Part shown: piece after piece, positions 33,279 through 42,257 of the stretch | How positions within the stretch are numbered: position 1 is the first letter of the stretch | Layout: each line of letters begins with the position of its first letter | DNA from: Caldilineaceae bacterium bin5 | Lineage (GTDB): Bacteria > Chloroflexota > Anaerolineae > Caldilineales > Caldilineaceae | DNA: 64,000 nt | Assembly (NCBI GenBank): GCA_002238445.1 | Contig: MPML01000001.1 | Location: 124,001-188,000 of the forward strand | Direction of reading: 5' to 3' | Notes under the pieces: model-generated | The model's input: the letters and a program-made list of their open reading frames with translations, nothing else | What the model was told of the DNA's origin: nothing | Databases searched by the model: none | Made by a program: the position numbers and the translations under genes

Positions 33279-34165
33279 GCCCATTCAGCAGCGGCCTGCC
33301 CGCCGCCATGCAAGACGCCGGCCTGGTTTTGGGCCTTTTCATTTCTCTGACCATCGCCAGCTATTTGATCAGGGACAATTTTCTGGCGCGCCTGGGCCAG
33401 TACATTCTGGTCGGCGCCGGGCTGGGATACATAGCGGTGCTGGCCTGGCGCAATGTTCTCTGGCCGAGGCTGTTTGCGCCTGTAATCAGCGATCCCATGT
33501 CTTGGCTTACCGCGCCGGAGGCGACCCTGTTGAAGAGTTGGCTGCCCCTGATACTGGGGCTGCTCATGTGGGCAGGGGGCGTGGAGCTGCTTCGTCGGCG
33601 GCCCAAAGAGCCGGGCGGAAGCCAGCTTCTGCGCCTGCTGGCGGTAGTACCGGCAGCCGTTCTTGTCGGTGTCGGTTTAGGGGTTGGCGCAAGCGGCGCA
33701 GTTCAGGGGACGCTCTGGCCCCAACTCGCTGCGGCGTTACAGACCCCGCTGGCAGCTGTCGCGACTGCCGGCGACGCTCGTCCCGCAGCTGAAGAGGCGA
33801 CGTGGCTGGTCAGATTCATTACGTTGCTGATCACTGGCGGCGTCCTGATCCACCTGCAGCTTGGCCGCGCCTCAGGCGCGAGTGGGCGCCCCCCTGCACA
33901 GCGTCGGCCTTCCGGATTGAAGGATTCCGAGACCGCCGCCCAGAAGCACGACATACCGTACAGAACGCTGACCGTGAAAATACTGCACGTGTGGGGAGGC
34001 ATTGGCCGCCGGGCTTTGTGGCTGGCCGCTGGCATTGTCTTTGCTCGACTTGCGGCGGCTCGTTTTTCGCTGGCGCTGGCTCGCCTGGATTACTTCCTGT
34101 TTGAAGTCCCCCGCAGCGAATTGTGGCAGATTCTGTGGGCGGCAGTACGCGGAGCCGGTTCATGA
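33275..34165 (+). CDS. Polytopic membrane protein of unknown function
   Basis: A 296-residue protein with about six hydrophobic segments (near residues 14-32, 42-60, 88-106, 119-140, 178-196 and 250-270) and a basic cytosolic loop near 200-235. No family is recognised. Its GTG start overlaps the stop of the zinc-ribbon gene and its own stop overlaps the ATG of the MutL-like gene, so the three are translated as a coupled set. A multi-subunit membrane complex is plausible. Confidence 0.6.
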   Translation: MSPFSSGLPAAMQDAGLVLGLFISLTIASYLIRDNFLARLGQYILVGAGLGYIAVLAWRNVLWPRLFAPVISDPMSWLTAPEATLLKSWLPLILGLLMWAGGVELLRRRPKEPGGSQLLRLLAVVPAAVLVGVGLGVGASGAVQGTLWPQLAAALQTPLAAVATAGDARPAAEEATWLVRFITLLITGGVLIHLQLGRASGASGRPPAQRRPSGLKDSETAAQKHDIPYRTLTVKILHVWGGIGRRALWLAAGIVFARLAAARFSLALARLDYFLFEVPRSELWQILWAAVRGAGS

Positions 34166-35460
34166 GCATAACACCAGTTTCCCCGTCCCCCGTTTCAGGT
34201 AGGGGACCTTCGGCGGCATCACTGGCTGACTTCGCGCCGAAAAGCATTCTGGCACTGGCTGCGGAGCCGCAGCGCGCTGTGGCCGTTTTGATTGAACCTG
34301 TGGAAGGGATCAACCGAATGGTTGGGTGGCAGACTGTTGATCTGCCCGCGCAAACCAGTCCCGACGAATGCGTTGGAGCCCTCATCCAGGCGGTCAAGCG
34401 TTTGGAAAAACAGTTCAGCATCTCGCTTTGGGATGCTGAACAGGATCGCCCTCGTCTGCACGAGTCCGGCCCTGCATTTGTGGAAGGTGTCGGCCAGGCA
34501 GTCGCGGTCGCGGATTTGATGCCATTACTGCGGGTGTGGATGGCCGGACTGTCCGGAGGCGGGAGTCTTGCTGCGGGTGAGGCGGCGCTCGCCGGGGCAC
34601 TTTGCAGCCCGATTGCCACCTATTTGCCCGGTCCCCACCAAAGCACGGGTGCACTGGCAAGGGAACTTCGGGCGCTTCGTCCTGACGTAATTCTGATCGT
34701 AGGCGGCTACGAGCAGATCGGCTTCCGCAGCCAGGAACAGGTGCTGGCCCTGAGCCGACGCGTGATTGAAGCCGCGGTCCAGCTGCCTGACGATGACAGA
34801 CCGCTGTTCTGTTTTGCCGGCAATAGCCAGTCGGGCAGTGCTGCGCTGGCAAGATGGGAGGAACGGACAGACGGGGGCGCGGCCGTTGTGGCCGATAATG
34901 TGCTCTCCGCGGCAGGTAGCGACAGCGAAACAGCTCTGCGAAATGTGCTGGAGCGGTATCACTGGCAGCAGTCCTTGCGCATACCTGCTATGAGAAGAAT
35001 CGACGGATGGGTTGACCGATCGGCTGCACTGCCAAGTACGCAGTGGGCTTTTGCCCAAGCTGTTCGACTTTGGATGCGGCGTCATCAGCTGCCGGCACTT
35101 CATGGGCTTTATGCGGGCGCGGACCGCTGGCTGCACGTGTGGGCCTGGGAGATAGCCGGGGAGGATTACACTGGGCTGCGAATAAGTAGCGTACAACCCG
35201 GAGAACGACCGGCGATTCTGGCTGAATGGCCTCCCCTCCGATTGGTCAGCGGGGACTGGCCGGCGCAGTGGCCGCGCCCTGCACAGCCGCCTGCCACCGC
35301 CGGACCGGATCGGACCGCGGCTGGGCCAGCATACTGGTGGGACCCGCTAGGCCTTGTCCCTGCAGTATCCGGGATTGGCCAGACCTCCCCGGAAGCGGCG
35401 CTGCAGGTGTTGTCGGCCGATATTCTCTTTGAGGGTGGAAGCGGTTTTGCCATCGCTTGA
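34162..35460 (+). CDS. Divergent MutL/GlmL-like actin-fold protein
   Basis: A 432-residue protein. The segments LRPDVILIVGGYEQIGF and LFCFAGNSQSGSAAL are arranged as in the GlmL/MutL (glutamate mutase accessory) family, which has an ASKHA-type ATPase fold. The N-terminal phosphate-binding loop normally seen in that family (DIGSTTT) is not recognisable here; the sequence reads LIEPVEGINRMV. No glutamate mutase genes are nearby. It may have been recruited as an ATP-sensing or scaffold partner of the membrane proteins. ATGA overlap with the upstream gene. Confidence 0.5.
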   Translation: MSITPVSPSPVSGRGPSAASLADFAPKSILALAAEPQRAVAVLIEPVEGINRMVGWQTVDLPAQTSPDECVGALIQAVKRLEKQFSISLWDAEQDRPRLHESGPAFVEGVGQAVAVADLMPLLRVWMAGLSGGGSLAAGEAALAGALCSPIATYLPGPHQSTGALARELRALRPDVILIVGGYEQIGFRSQEQVLALSRRVIEAAVQLPDDDRPLFCFAGNSQSGSAALARWEERTDGGAAVVADNVLSAAGSDSETALRNVLERYHWQQSLRIPAMRRIDGWVDRSAALPSTQWAFAQAVRLWMRRHQLPALHGLYAGADRWLHVWAWEIAGEDYTGLRISSVQPGERPAILAEWPPLRLVSGDWPAQWPRPAQPPATAGPDRTAAGPAYWWDPLGLVPAVSGIGQTSPEAALQVLSADILFEGGSGFAIA

Positions 35461-35545
35461 CGCAAGATACCAAGTTGGCGACAATGGTCAATATATTTCA
35501 CCGCTAAGGAAATCGGGCCGGGGAAGGCTCTCAACTGGAGGTCCT

Positions 35546-36913
35546 ATGACAACTACGTTGCGTCTGTCCGATGGGAGCTATATGCGGCAGACCGACATCG
35601 AGCCAATAGTTGGGCTGCTCAATAGTTCCCGCTGCGTAGAGGTAACGGGTTTCAGCAATGTGGGCAAATCTTCGCTGATGCGGTTGCTGGCTCACGCAGA
35701 CGTCTGGCTGCACCAGTTGGGTGAGGAAGGCGGCGAATACCTACCGGTCTATATTGACTGTAACCGGATGTTGGAGATGACGGAGCAGGGTTTCTATGAA
35801 TTGGTGCTGCGCTGCTTGCAGGAGAGCAGCCCGGTGCTGGCCAAAAACCAAGAGTTACAGAGCGCCTACGAGGCCCTGGTCGCGCCCGCCAACGTTTTTC
35901 AAGTGCCTCTCAGCTTCAGCAATGGATTGACCGCCGCGCTTCAAGAAACCCAGTACAAACTGATCCTGCTGTTCGACGAGTTCGACGAACCATTCCAGCA
36001 GATAGACACGAGAGTGTTCCTCAACCTGCGGGCCAAGAAGGATCGCTACGGCAACCGGCTCGTTTTTGTGACCGCGACCGTTTGGCCTCTGGCGGTGCTG
36101 CGTCCCGGCGAACACAGCAGCGAGTTCGGAGAACTGTTCTCGCACCAGCCCTGGCACCTGGCCCCCCTCCCAAGCCATGATGTGGCACGCTACATGAGAA
36201 GCTTCGCTGCGCGCCACAGTTTGGATCTGACCGCAGAGGACTTCGACTTTGTCTACCAGTGGACCGGAGGTCACCCTGGCTATTTGGAAGGGGTCAGCCG
36301 CATTCTGGGTGATGCGGTGGCGGCGATGGATCAGGGCAGCAAAGGCAAGGCAGATCGATTTGTGTTCCATCGCGGCCTGATCGATCAGTTACGCCAGGAC
36401 CCAACCTTGCATATGGAGAGCGAGAAAATCTGGGACAGCTGCACGTCAGAACAACAGGAGACCTTAAGGTTCCTGTTTTCCGGCCTGGAGGCTGACCCGG
36501 CAAGCCTGTCGCAGTTGATGAAACTTCACGTCCTGGTTCAGAAGAAAGAGGACCTGCGCGCCTTCTGCCGTCTTTTCGCCGAGTATGTTATGGCGCATCA
36601 GACCGATACCGTCGGCGGCGATGGCGTTGACGTGGATAGCGAGAGCGGCGAGGTATCGATAAATGGCCGCCAGATCGACCTCACTGCCCTGGAATATCAG
36701 CTGATTAGACTGCTTTTTCAGAACAGCAACAGAATTGTTGACAAGTACCAGATAGTCCAGGAAGTGTGGGGCGACGACGGACTGCGGGAAGTAGACGATG
36801 CCCGCATTGAAAAGCTGGTGAGCCGATTGCGCCAGAAGGTAGAACCGGACCCCTCCAATCCCGTCTACATCGTTACGGTCAGGGGACGGGGATACCGACT
36901 GGTTTCAGACTGA
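35546..36913 (+). CDS. AAA/STAND-type ATPase fused to an OmpR-type DNA-binding domain
   Basis: A 455-residue protein. Walker A is at residues 35-43 (GFSNVGKSS) and Walker B at about 140-146 (LLFDEFDE). A winged-helix domain of the OmpR/PhoB type fills the last 90 residues, with TALEYQLIRLLFQNSNRIV, the recognition-helix region ARIEKLVSRLRQKV and TVRGRGYRLV. There is no receiver domain, so the ATPase probably replaces phosphorylation as the switch. GGAGG lies 4 bases before ATG. It is 85 bp behind the MutL-like gene and could regulate the cluster. Confidence 0.78.
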   Translation: MTTTLRLSDGSYMRQTDIEPIVGLLNSSRCVEVTGFSNVGKSSLMRLLAHADVWLHQLGEEGGEYLPVYIDCNRMLEMTEQGFYELVLRCLQESSPVLAKNQELQSAYEALVAPANVFQVPLSFSNGLTAALQETQYKLILLFDEFDEPFQQIDTRVFLNLRAKKDRYGNRLVFVTATVWPLAVLRPGEHSSEFGELFSHQPWHLAPLPSHDVARYMRSFAARHSLDLTAEDFDFVYQWTGGHPGYLEGVSRILGDAVAAMDQGSKGKADRFVFHRGLIDQLRQDPTLHMESEKIWDSCTSEQQETLRFLFSGLEADPASLSQLMKLHVLVQKKEDLRAFCRLFAEYVMAHQTDTVGGDGVDVDSESGEVSINGRQIDLTALEYQLIRLLFQNSNRIVDKYQIVQEVWGDDGLREVDDARIEKLVSRLRQKVEPDPSNPVYIVTVRGRGYRLVSD

Positions 36914-37015
36914 GCGGGCGCTTCGAGTTATCCGGTTGGGGAGGCCCAGCCAAGACGGGATCCGCTAATAGGTTCCCAGGAGGTTGGCAAATTTTGGTCG
37001 CTTTGGCCTTCCGAC

Positions 37016-37021
37016 TATACT
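37016..37021 (+). promoter_or_regulatory. Possible -10 box before the PH-like membrane protein
   Basis: TATACT at 37016-37021, with no strong -35. The next start codon is at 37127. Confidence 0.35.
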
Positions 37022-37126
37022 AGAAACATTCGCTCGGTCGCGGCCAGTCAGGTCGCCGCGGTCCGCTCCCGTCTCGTTGAGAGGGAGCACATACAACAGC
37101 ACAATTGAACAAGGCAGAATTGCTTT

Positions 37127-37660
37127 ATGGCTGAATCTCTTCAGGCAGACGAAGTCCGGGAATCGATAACATTTAGAGGAAGACCGAAGTCGATGGTATC
37201 GGCAGCCGCCCTGCTGATAGCCGGAATTCTAACTTTCACAATGGGAATTAACCGAATCTTTTTCGTAGAGGCTATGGCCTACACATTTCTGATCTGGGGC
37301 GCACTGCTCCTCTACGGCCATATCATCGACCTTGGGACTGTCTACGAGGTTTCGGAAGACGGTCTGGCCATCAACAGTCCTTTGCGCTTCTGGGCGATTT
37401 CCCGCAAATGGGATTGGGGGCATATAACGCGCCTGGACGTGATTGTGGGCAGGAGAGAAGCAAGCGAGGGCGACGTGGACTTGCACGTTCACTACACGCC
37501 TGAAGACTCGACAGTCCTATTCCGCGAGGATCTGCCCTATCTTCCCGGGCTGGCCGAGGAGATTGCCGACCGCGCCGGTCTGAAGCCGGAGGGAGGCCAG
37601 GCGATGCAGAGCTTCAGTTTGATTCCCCAGGACGAAAAGGGTACCTACACCTGGAAGTAG
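37127..37660 (+). CDS. Membrane protein with a bacterial PH-like domain
   Basis: A 177-residue protein. Two membrane segments (about residues 25-45 and 49-68) are followed by a soluble region beginning TVYEVSEDGLAINSP...KWDWGHITRLDV, which has the beta-strand pattern of bacterial PH (DUF304/YdbT-like) domains. Its role is unknown; such proteins are membrane-associated. It lies convergent to the propeller gene at 37713. Confidence 0.5.
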   Translation: MAESLQADEVRESITFRGRPKSMVSAAALLIAGILTFTMGINRIFFVEAMAYTFLIWGALLLYGHIIDLGTVYEVSEDGLAINSPLRFWAISRKWDWGHITRLDVIVGRREASEGDVDLHVHYTPEDSTVLFREDLPYLPGLAEEIADRAGLKPEGGQAMQSFSLIPQDEKGTYTWK

Positions 37661-37678
37661 CTCCCCCAACCCATAACC

Positions 37679-37708
37679 GCGCGCGGGCAGCATTTCGCCC
37701 GGGCGCGC
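37679..37708. terminator. Bidirectional GC-rich hairpin between convergent genes
   Basis: GCGCGC-g-GGC pairs with GCCC-gg-GCGCGC (37679-37708) around the loop AGCATTTC. It lies between the stop codons of two convergent genes, the expected place for a shared terminator. Neither strand shows a clear T-tract. Confidence 0.5.
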
Positions 37709-37712
37709 TCCG

Positions 37713-38870
37713 TTAAGATGCCTGATAGGCGGAAATGTCCATCAGGTGGATCTGCCGACCGTTGCCGCCATGCGCTGAATCGATGGTGATCAGGCTGCCA
37801 TCCGGGCTGGACCGCGGGTGCAGATCGCAGCGCCATTCGCCTGTATACTCGGCTGCGGCGCCGAATTCGCCCAGTTCGCGGCGCCGGCCACTCTCCACGC
37901 TATAGAGATACAACTCCTGGACTCTCCCGTCGTCCCTTGGGACGGGGTAGGTATCGTTCAAAATCCAGTTTGTGTCGGCAAGATAGGTGCAGTGCCCGTT
38001 CAACGTCATCACCCCTTTGCCGATCACCTCCACCTCCTGCGTACCGTCCCGATAGATATAGAAGGCGTCTGCGTGTGAAGGGTGCCTGGCCCATGCCAGG
38101 ATGTGTTCCGGGTCGCGCCAGATGAAGTGGGATGTGTGCCCGTATTGGTCCACTCCGTATATGTTGGAGCCGTCTGCCGCGGCGGTCATCATTCGTGTAT
38201 GGAAGCCTGCATCGCCGAAGCGCCAGCGGTGCAGGAAAATGAAGCGCGAGCCGTCCGTATTAAAGAGAAGGTGGTTGAAGTAGTGTTTGGCCGCGCTGAT
38301 GTCTCCGTGAGGATACGGTATGGCAGCCACCTGCTCGATCGAGATCACTAGTGATGCCTCGCCGGTCTTCAGGTCCACTCTGTGGATGCCGACATCATCG
38401 GGCGCCAGTATATCGAAATTCGGGTCGGGGATGCCGGCGTAGCCGTAGCCGGGCCGCATATGGTTGATGCGGCGGAAGTCGGCGCCGATGGCAGTGCGTC
38501 CATCGGGTGAGAGCGTATAGACCGGATACCCCAATGTACGCTTCTTGCCCGTATGGATATCCAGAACATGGCAGACGAAGCGATCGTCCTCGCGGTCATT
38601 CCAGATGACCTCGCTGTCGGATCCGGGAATCCACTGTAGCATACAGCCCTGCTGCCAGCACCACGCCCGCGTGTCGCCCAACTCAATCCAGCGGTCGCCG
38701 TCAGCCAGGTCGATCATTCCGACCCTGATTACGTCCCCTGGGGTTGGCGAGCGATGCTCGAAATCGACCTCCATTCCCAACACATAGCGGTTGGAGGGAT
38801 CGAACTGCAGTTTGTCGTAGTATCCGAACCAGTGATGCTTCGGCCCGGAAGTTATGGGACGCATGCTCAT
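37713..38870 (-). CDS. GPKHH-FGYYD beta-propeller protein, oligogalacturonate-lyase-like (paralogue 1)
   Basis: A 385-residue cytosolic protein, one of five paralogues in the window. Shared motifs are GPKHHWFGYYDKLQFD near the start, NHLLFNTDGSRFIFLHRW in the middle, GHCTYL...ILNDTYP, and CDLHPRSSPDG...IDSAHGGNGRQIHLMD at the end. The blade pattern and conserved histidines resemble PL22 oligogalacturonide lyases, which cleave unsaturated uronate oligosaccharides inside the cell. Enzymatic activity is inferred, not shown. It closes the ABC transporter operon, 33 bp after the ATPase gene, which supports a role in processing the imported oligomer. It groups with paralogue 2 (51566). Confidence 0.62.
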   Translation of the reverse strand: MSMRPITSGPKHHWFGYYDKLQFDPSNRYVLGMEVDFEHRSPTPGDVIRVGMIDLADGDRWIELGDTRAWCWQQGCMLQWIPGSDSEVIWNDREDDRFVCHVLDIHTGKKRTLGYPVYTLSPDGRTAIGADFRRINHMRPGYGYAGIPDPNFDILAPDDVGIHRVDLKTGEASLVISIEQVAAIPYPHGDISAAKHYFNHLLFNTDGSRFIFLHRWRFGDAGFHTRMMTAAADGSNIYGVDQYGHTSHFIWRDPEHILAWARHPSHADAFYIYRDGTQEVEVIGKGVMTLNGHCTYLADTNWILNDTYPVPRDDGRVQELYLYSVESGRRRELGEFGAAAEYTGEWRCDLHPRSSPDGSLITIDSAHGGNGRQIHLMDISAYQAS

Positions 38871-38903
38871 CCTCGCTCTCTCCTCAGTTATGTTCGATTG
38901 GGT

Positions 38904-39983
38904 TCATGTCGTGCCGGCGCCTGCCAGGTCCAACTCGTCGGCAAAGTGACAGGCGACGTATCGATTTTCGGCGGCGCTTCGAAGTTCGGGCGTCTCCTGC
39001 TGGCAGCGCTCCTGGGCATAGCGGCAGCGGGGATGAAAGTAACAGCCAGAGGGCGGGTTGGAGGGATCGGCTACTTCACCTTCCAGGACGATGCGTTCGC
39101 TCTGGCTATGCGCAGGGCCGGCTACATGCACTGCGGAAAGCAGTGCCTCGGTGTAGGGATGCAGAGGCTTGCGGTAGAGGTCATCGGCCTCGGCGAGCTC
39201 GACAAGCTTGCCCACATACATCACCGCTACCCGGTCGCTGATATGCTTGACAACGCCGAGATCATGGGCGATGAACAGGTAGGTCAGGTCCAGCTCCCGT
39301 TGCAGGAATTTTAACAGATTGAGGATCTGCGCCTGCACTGAGACGTCGAGCGCGGAGACTGGTTCGTCGGCGATGACAAGGGTGGGATTGAGGATGAGGG
39401 CGCGGGCGATGCCAATGCGCTGACGCTGTCCGCCGCTGAAGGCGTGGGGGTAACGGGTGATGTACTCCGGCCGCAGCCCGACCAGGCGAAGCATCTCTAC
39501 CACCCGATCCTCCAGTTCGGACCCCCTGCTCATGCCGTTGAGTCGCAGAGGCTCGCCGATGATGTCCAGAATCGTTTTGCGCGGGTTCAGCGACGTGTAC
39601 GGGTCCTGGAAGATCATCTGCAAGTGCGTCCGCACGGGACGCAGCGCCTTGTTGTCGAGGGTCGCCAGGTCATATTGTGCGCCCTCCTCACCGTGGGGAC
39701 GGAAATTGATGTCGCCCGCGGTAGGCGCGTACAGACGCATGATCAGGCGGCCAACGGTCGTTTTGCCGCAGCCGCTCTCGCCGACCAGACCCAGGGTCTC
39801 GCCTTTTTGCAGCGTGAAGTCGACGCCGTCCACAGCTTTGATGTGGCTGACGACTTTGGAGAAGAGCCCGGCGGAGATTGGAAAGTGCTTCTTCAGCCCA
39901 TTGACTTCCAGCAATGGATAGCTGTCTGCGTTGCTATTGATGGCTGGATTCCTCTGCGAGTTGGGGGCTTTCCTGGGTGGCAT
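38904..39983 (-). CDS. Oligopeptide/oligosaccharide-type ABC transporter ATPase (OppF/DppF-like)
   Basis: About 359 residues. Walker A GESGCGKT near residue 68, the signature FSGGQRQR, Walker [13 protein letters not shown], and the C-terminal cysteine-bearing oligopeptide domain ([14 protein letters not shown]) are all present. It powers uptake with the second ATPase and two permeases. The start is uncertain: ATG 39983 overlaps the preceding gene by 50 bases and has no clear ribosome binding site; a later start is possible because the ABC domain begins near residue 24. Confidence 0.88.
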   Translation of the reverse strand: MPPRKAPNSQRNPAINSNADSYPLLEVNGLKKHFPISAGLFSKVVSHIKAVDGVDFTLQKGETLGLVGESGCGKTTVGRLIMRLYAPTAGDINFRPHGEEGAQYDLATLDNKALRPVRTHLQMIFQDPYTSLNPRKTILDIIGEPLRLNGMSRGSELEDRVVEMLRLVGLRPEYITRYPHAFSGGQRQRIGIARALILNPTLVIADEPVSALDVSVQAQILNLLKFLQRELDLTYLFIAHDLGVVKHISDRVAVMYVGKLVELAEADDLYRKPLHPYTEALLSAVHVAGPAHSQSERIVLEGEVADPSNPPSGCYFHPRCRYAQERCQQETPELRSAAENRYVACHFADELDLAGAGTT

Positions 39984-40998
39984 GTTCGGTATACAAAAGG
40001 CAGCGCACCTCGCGCCCATCTTCCAGGGAGATGGGCTGGGGCACAATCTCATCGCAGACGCCAGGCATAGAGTCGGCACAGCGCGGATGAAAGGGGCAGC
40101 CGTTGAGCGTGCTGTATGGGTCCGGCACTACGCCCCGGATTGTCTGTAGCCAGTCCCGCTTCTGGTCCATACGCGGCAGCGACTCCAGCAGGGCGATCGT
40201 ATAGGGGTGCTTGGGATCGCGGAAGATATCGGCGGCCGCGCCGCGTTCGACGATTTTGCCAAGGTACATCACGGCCACTTCGTCGGCCATATCGGCGACG
40301 ACGCCCAGGTCGTGGGTGATGAACATTATTGCCATGTCCAACTCGGCCTGCAGTCCTTGCATAAGTTCAAGAATCTGGGCTTCGGTAGTGACGTCCAGCG
40401 CGGTGGTCGGTTCATCGGCGATGAGCAGGTTGGGGTGGCAGGAAAGCGCCATCGCGATCATCACTCTTTGGCACATGCCGCCGCTCAACTGGTGAGCAAA
40501 GGCGCCCATGCGCTGTTCAGCCAAAGGAATGTGCACCTGCTGCAGCATATCGATGGCGATTAATTCGGCTTCGGACGGAGTTACGGGTTGGTGCAGGAGA
40601 ATATTCTCTGTGATCTGGTCGCCGACCCGATGGACAGGGCTGAGCGAGGCGCGCGGCTCCTGAAAAATCATCGAGATTTCTCCGCCGCGGATCGAGCGCA
40701 TCTCTGCGCCGGTGGCGGGAAGTTGCAGCAGATCGACGGAGGTAGTCTGGCCAGTTTCGTCCGCCCTGGAGTAGAGGATTTCTCCGTCGACGGTGTGACC
40801 GGGTGGCCGCACCATGCGCATGATGGAGCGGGCAGTGACGCTTTTGCCGCAGCCGCTTTCGCCGACCACGCCCAAGACCTTCCCGCGGCCGATTGAAAAA
40901 GTGGTGCTGTCGACCGCCTTTGCAACCCCCTCGGCCATAAAGAAGTGTGTTTGCAGGTCTTTTACTTCGAGCAGCGAATCGTTCGGTTGCACTGTCAT
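39934..40998 (-). CDS. Oligopeptide/oligosaccharide-type ABC transporter ATPase (OppD/DppD-like)
   Basis: A 354-residue ATPase with Walker A at residues 46-53 (GESGCGKS), signature LSGGMCQR, Walker [13 protein letters not shown] and C-terminal [15 protein letters not shown]. It pairs with the OppF-like protein. The start is ATG 40998 ([15 protein letters not shown]), 53 bp after the permease stop. It belongs to the group named for peptides, many of which carry oligosaccharides. Confidence 0.9.
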   Translation of the reverse strand: MTVQPNDSLLEVKDLQTHFFMAEGVAKAVDSTTFSIGRGKVLGVVGESGCGKSVTARSIMRMVRPPGHTVDGEILYSRADETGQTTSVDLLQLPATGAEMRSIRGGEISMIFQEPRASLSPVHRVGDQITENILLHQPVTPSEAELIAIDMLQQVHIPLAEQRMGAFAHQLSGGMCQRVMIAMALSCHPNLLIADEPTTALDVTTEAQILELMQGLQAELDMAIMFITHDLGVVADMADEVAVMYLGKIVERGAAADIFRDPKHPYTIALLESLPRMDQKRDWLQTIRGVVPDPYSTLNGCPFHPRCADSMPGVCDEIVPQPISLEDGREVRCLLYTEHATQESPQLAEESSHQ

Positions 40999-41051
40999 TT
41001 GATTGCGGTTGCTATGAACTGCTGTCGGGGCCGGTTTGGGAGCGAAATCTC

Positions 41052-42257
41052 TTACAGGTCGGCATACGGGTCGGCGGCGTCGCGCAAGCCGTCGCCAATG
41101 AAGTTCAGGGCCAGCACGGTGACGACAACGAACATCGCCGGCCACAGAATCCATGGATGGATGGCAATTTCGACAATTTGCTGCGCGTCCTTAAGCATTA
41201 CGCCCCAGCTAACCGTGGGCGACACCAGCCCCAACCCCAGGAAGCTGAGCGCGGTCTCGCCAATGATCATGCCGGGAACGGCGAGCGTTGCGTCCACCAA
41301 CACATAACTCATGAAGGAGGGGACCAGATGCTGCCAGATCAGGTACCACTGGTTGGCGCCGGCCGACTGGGCTGCCAGAACGAAATCTTCGTCTCGCAGG
41401 GAGAGAAATTTGCCTCGCACCACCCGCGCCAGCGAAGTCCAACTGATAAACGAGAGGATAATCGTAATGCCAAGGTAAATGCGAATCTGCGGCCAGTCAC
41501 CTGGAAGGGCGGCGGCCAGCCCCATCCAAAGCGGAATCGTTGGGATGGAGCGGATGAACTCGATCAGGCGCTGGATGAGGTTGTCGATGACGCCGCCATA
41601 GAGACCGGAAAGGCCTCCCAGAAGGAGACCGATGAACAGGCTGATGGAGACGCCAACCAGGCCTATCGTCAGCGAGATTCGACCGCCAAAAAGCACGCGG
41701 CCGAAGATATCACGGCCAAACTTGTCGCCGCCCAAGAGATATATCGGTCCAATTTCCTCGGCGTTTTCGACCCCGTACAGATGCCAATCCATTTCCCAGA
41801 GGCCCCAGAGTTTGTATGGGTCTCCTTTGACGAAGAATTGGATCGGAGACTGTTGCGTGCGATCTTCGACGAAGTCGCGCGTGAATGTCTCCCTGTTGGT
41901 TTCGATCTTTACGGCGTAAACGAAAGGACGCTGCCAGGTACCGTCATCACCGCGGATGTGAATGTCCCTGGGCGGGAGATAGAGATGCTTTGTAAAGCGA
42001 TGCGCTCTGTCATAGGGCGCGATCATCGGCGCAAAGAGCACGGAAAAGTAGAGGAGGGCAAGAGCCCACATAGAGACCACCGCCATCCGGTTGCGGCGGA
42101 AGCGGATCAACATCAGTTGGCGCGGCGTGAGGAACTGGGTTCTGGCTTCGCCGACCGTTCCTTCGGCCTCGAGAAGATCTGACAGGTTGCCGCTTTCGTA
42201 GGCAGTGGAAACCGCGTCGGACCCGGACCCTGTGCCTGGGTTGATTGCCCCGGTCAT
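41052..42257 (-). CDS. ABC transporter permease (DppC-like) with an enlarged outer loop
   Basis: A 401-residue permease. A long cytosolic N-terminus precedes TM1 (near MAVVSMWALALLYFSVLF). About 95 residues follow outside (from PYDRAHRFTKHLYLPPRD to the segment GGDKFGRDIFGR), larger than in standard DppC, and then five more TM segments. The ATPase-docking EAA loop reads SAGANQWYLIWQHLVPS. The start at 42257 overlaps the stop of the other permease (ATGA). Confidence 0.88.
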   Translation of the reverse strand: MTGAINPGTGSGSDAVSTAYESGNLSDLLEAEGTVGEARTQFLTPRQLMLIRFRRNRMAVVSMWALALLYFSVLFAPMIAPYDRAHRFTKHLYLPPRDIHIRGDDGTWQRPFVYAVKIETNRETFTRDFVEDRTQQSPIQFFVKGDPYKLWGLWEMDWHLYGVENAEEIGPIYLLGGDKFGRDIFGRVLFGGRISLTIGLVGVSISLFIGLLLGGLSGLYGGVIDNLIQRLIEFIRSIPTIPLWMGLAAALPGDWPQIRIYLGITIILSFISWTSLARVVRGKFLSLRDEDFVLAAQSAGANQWYLIWQHLVPSFMSYVLVDATLAVPGMIIGETALSFLGLGLVSPTVSWGVMLKDAQQIVEIAIHPWILWPAMFVVVTVLALNFIGDGLRDAADPYADL

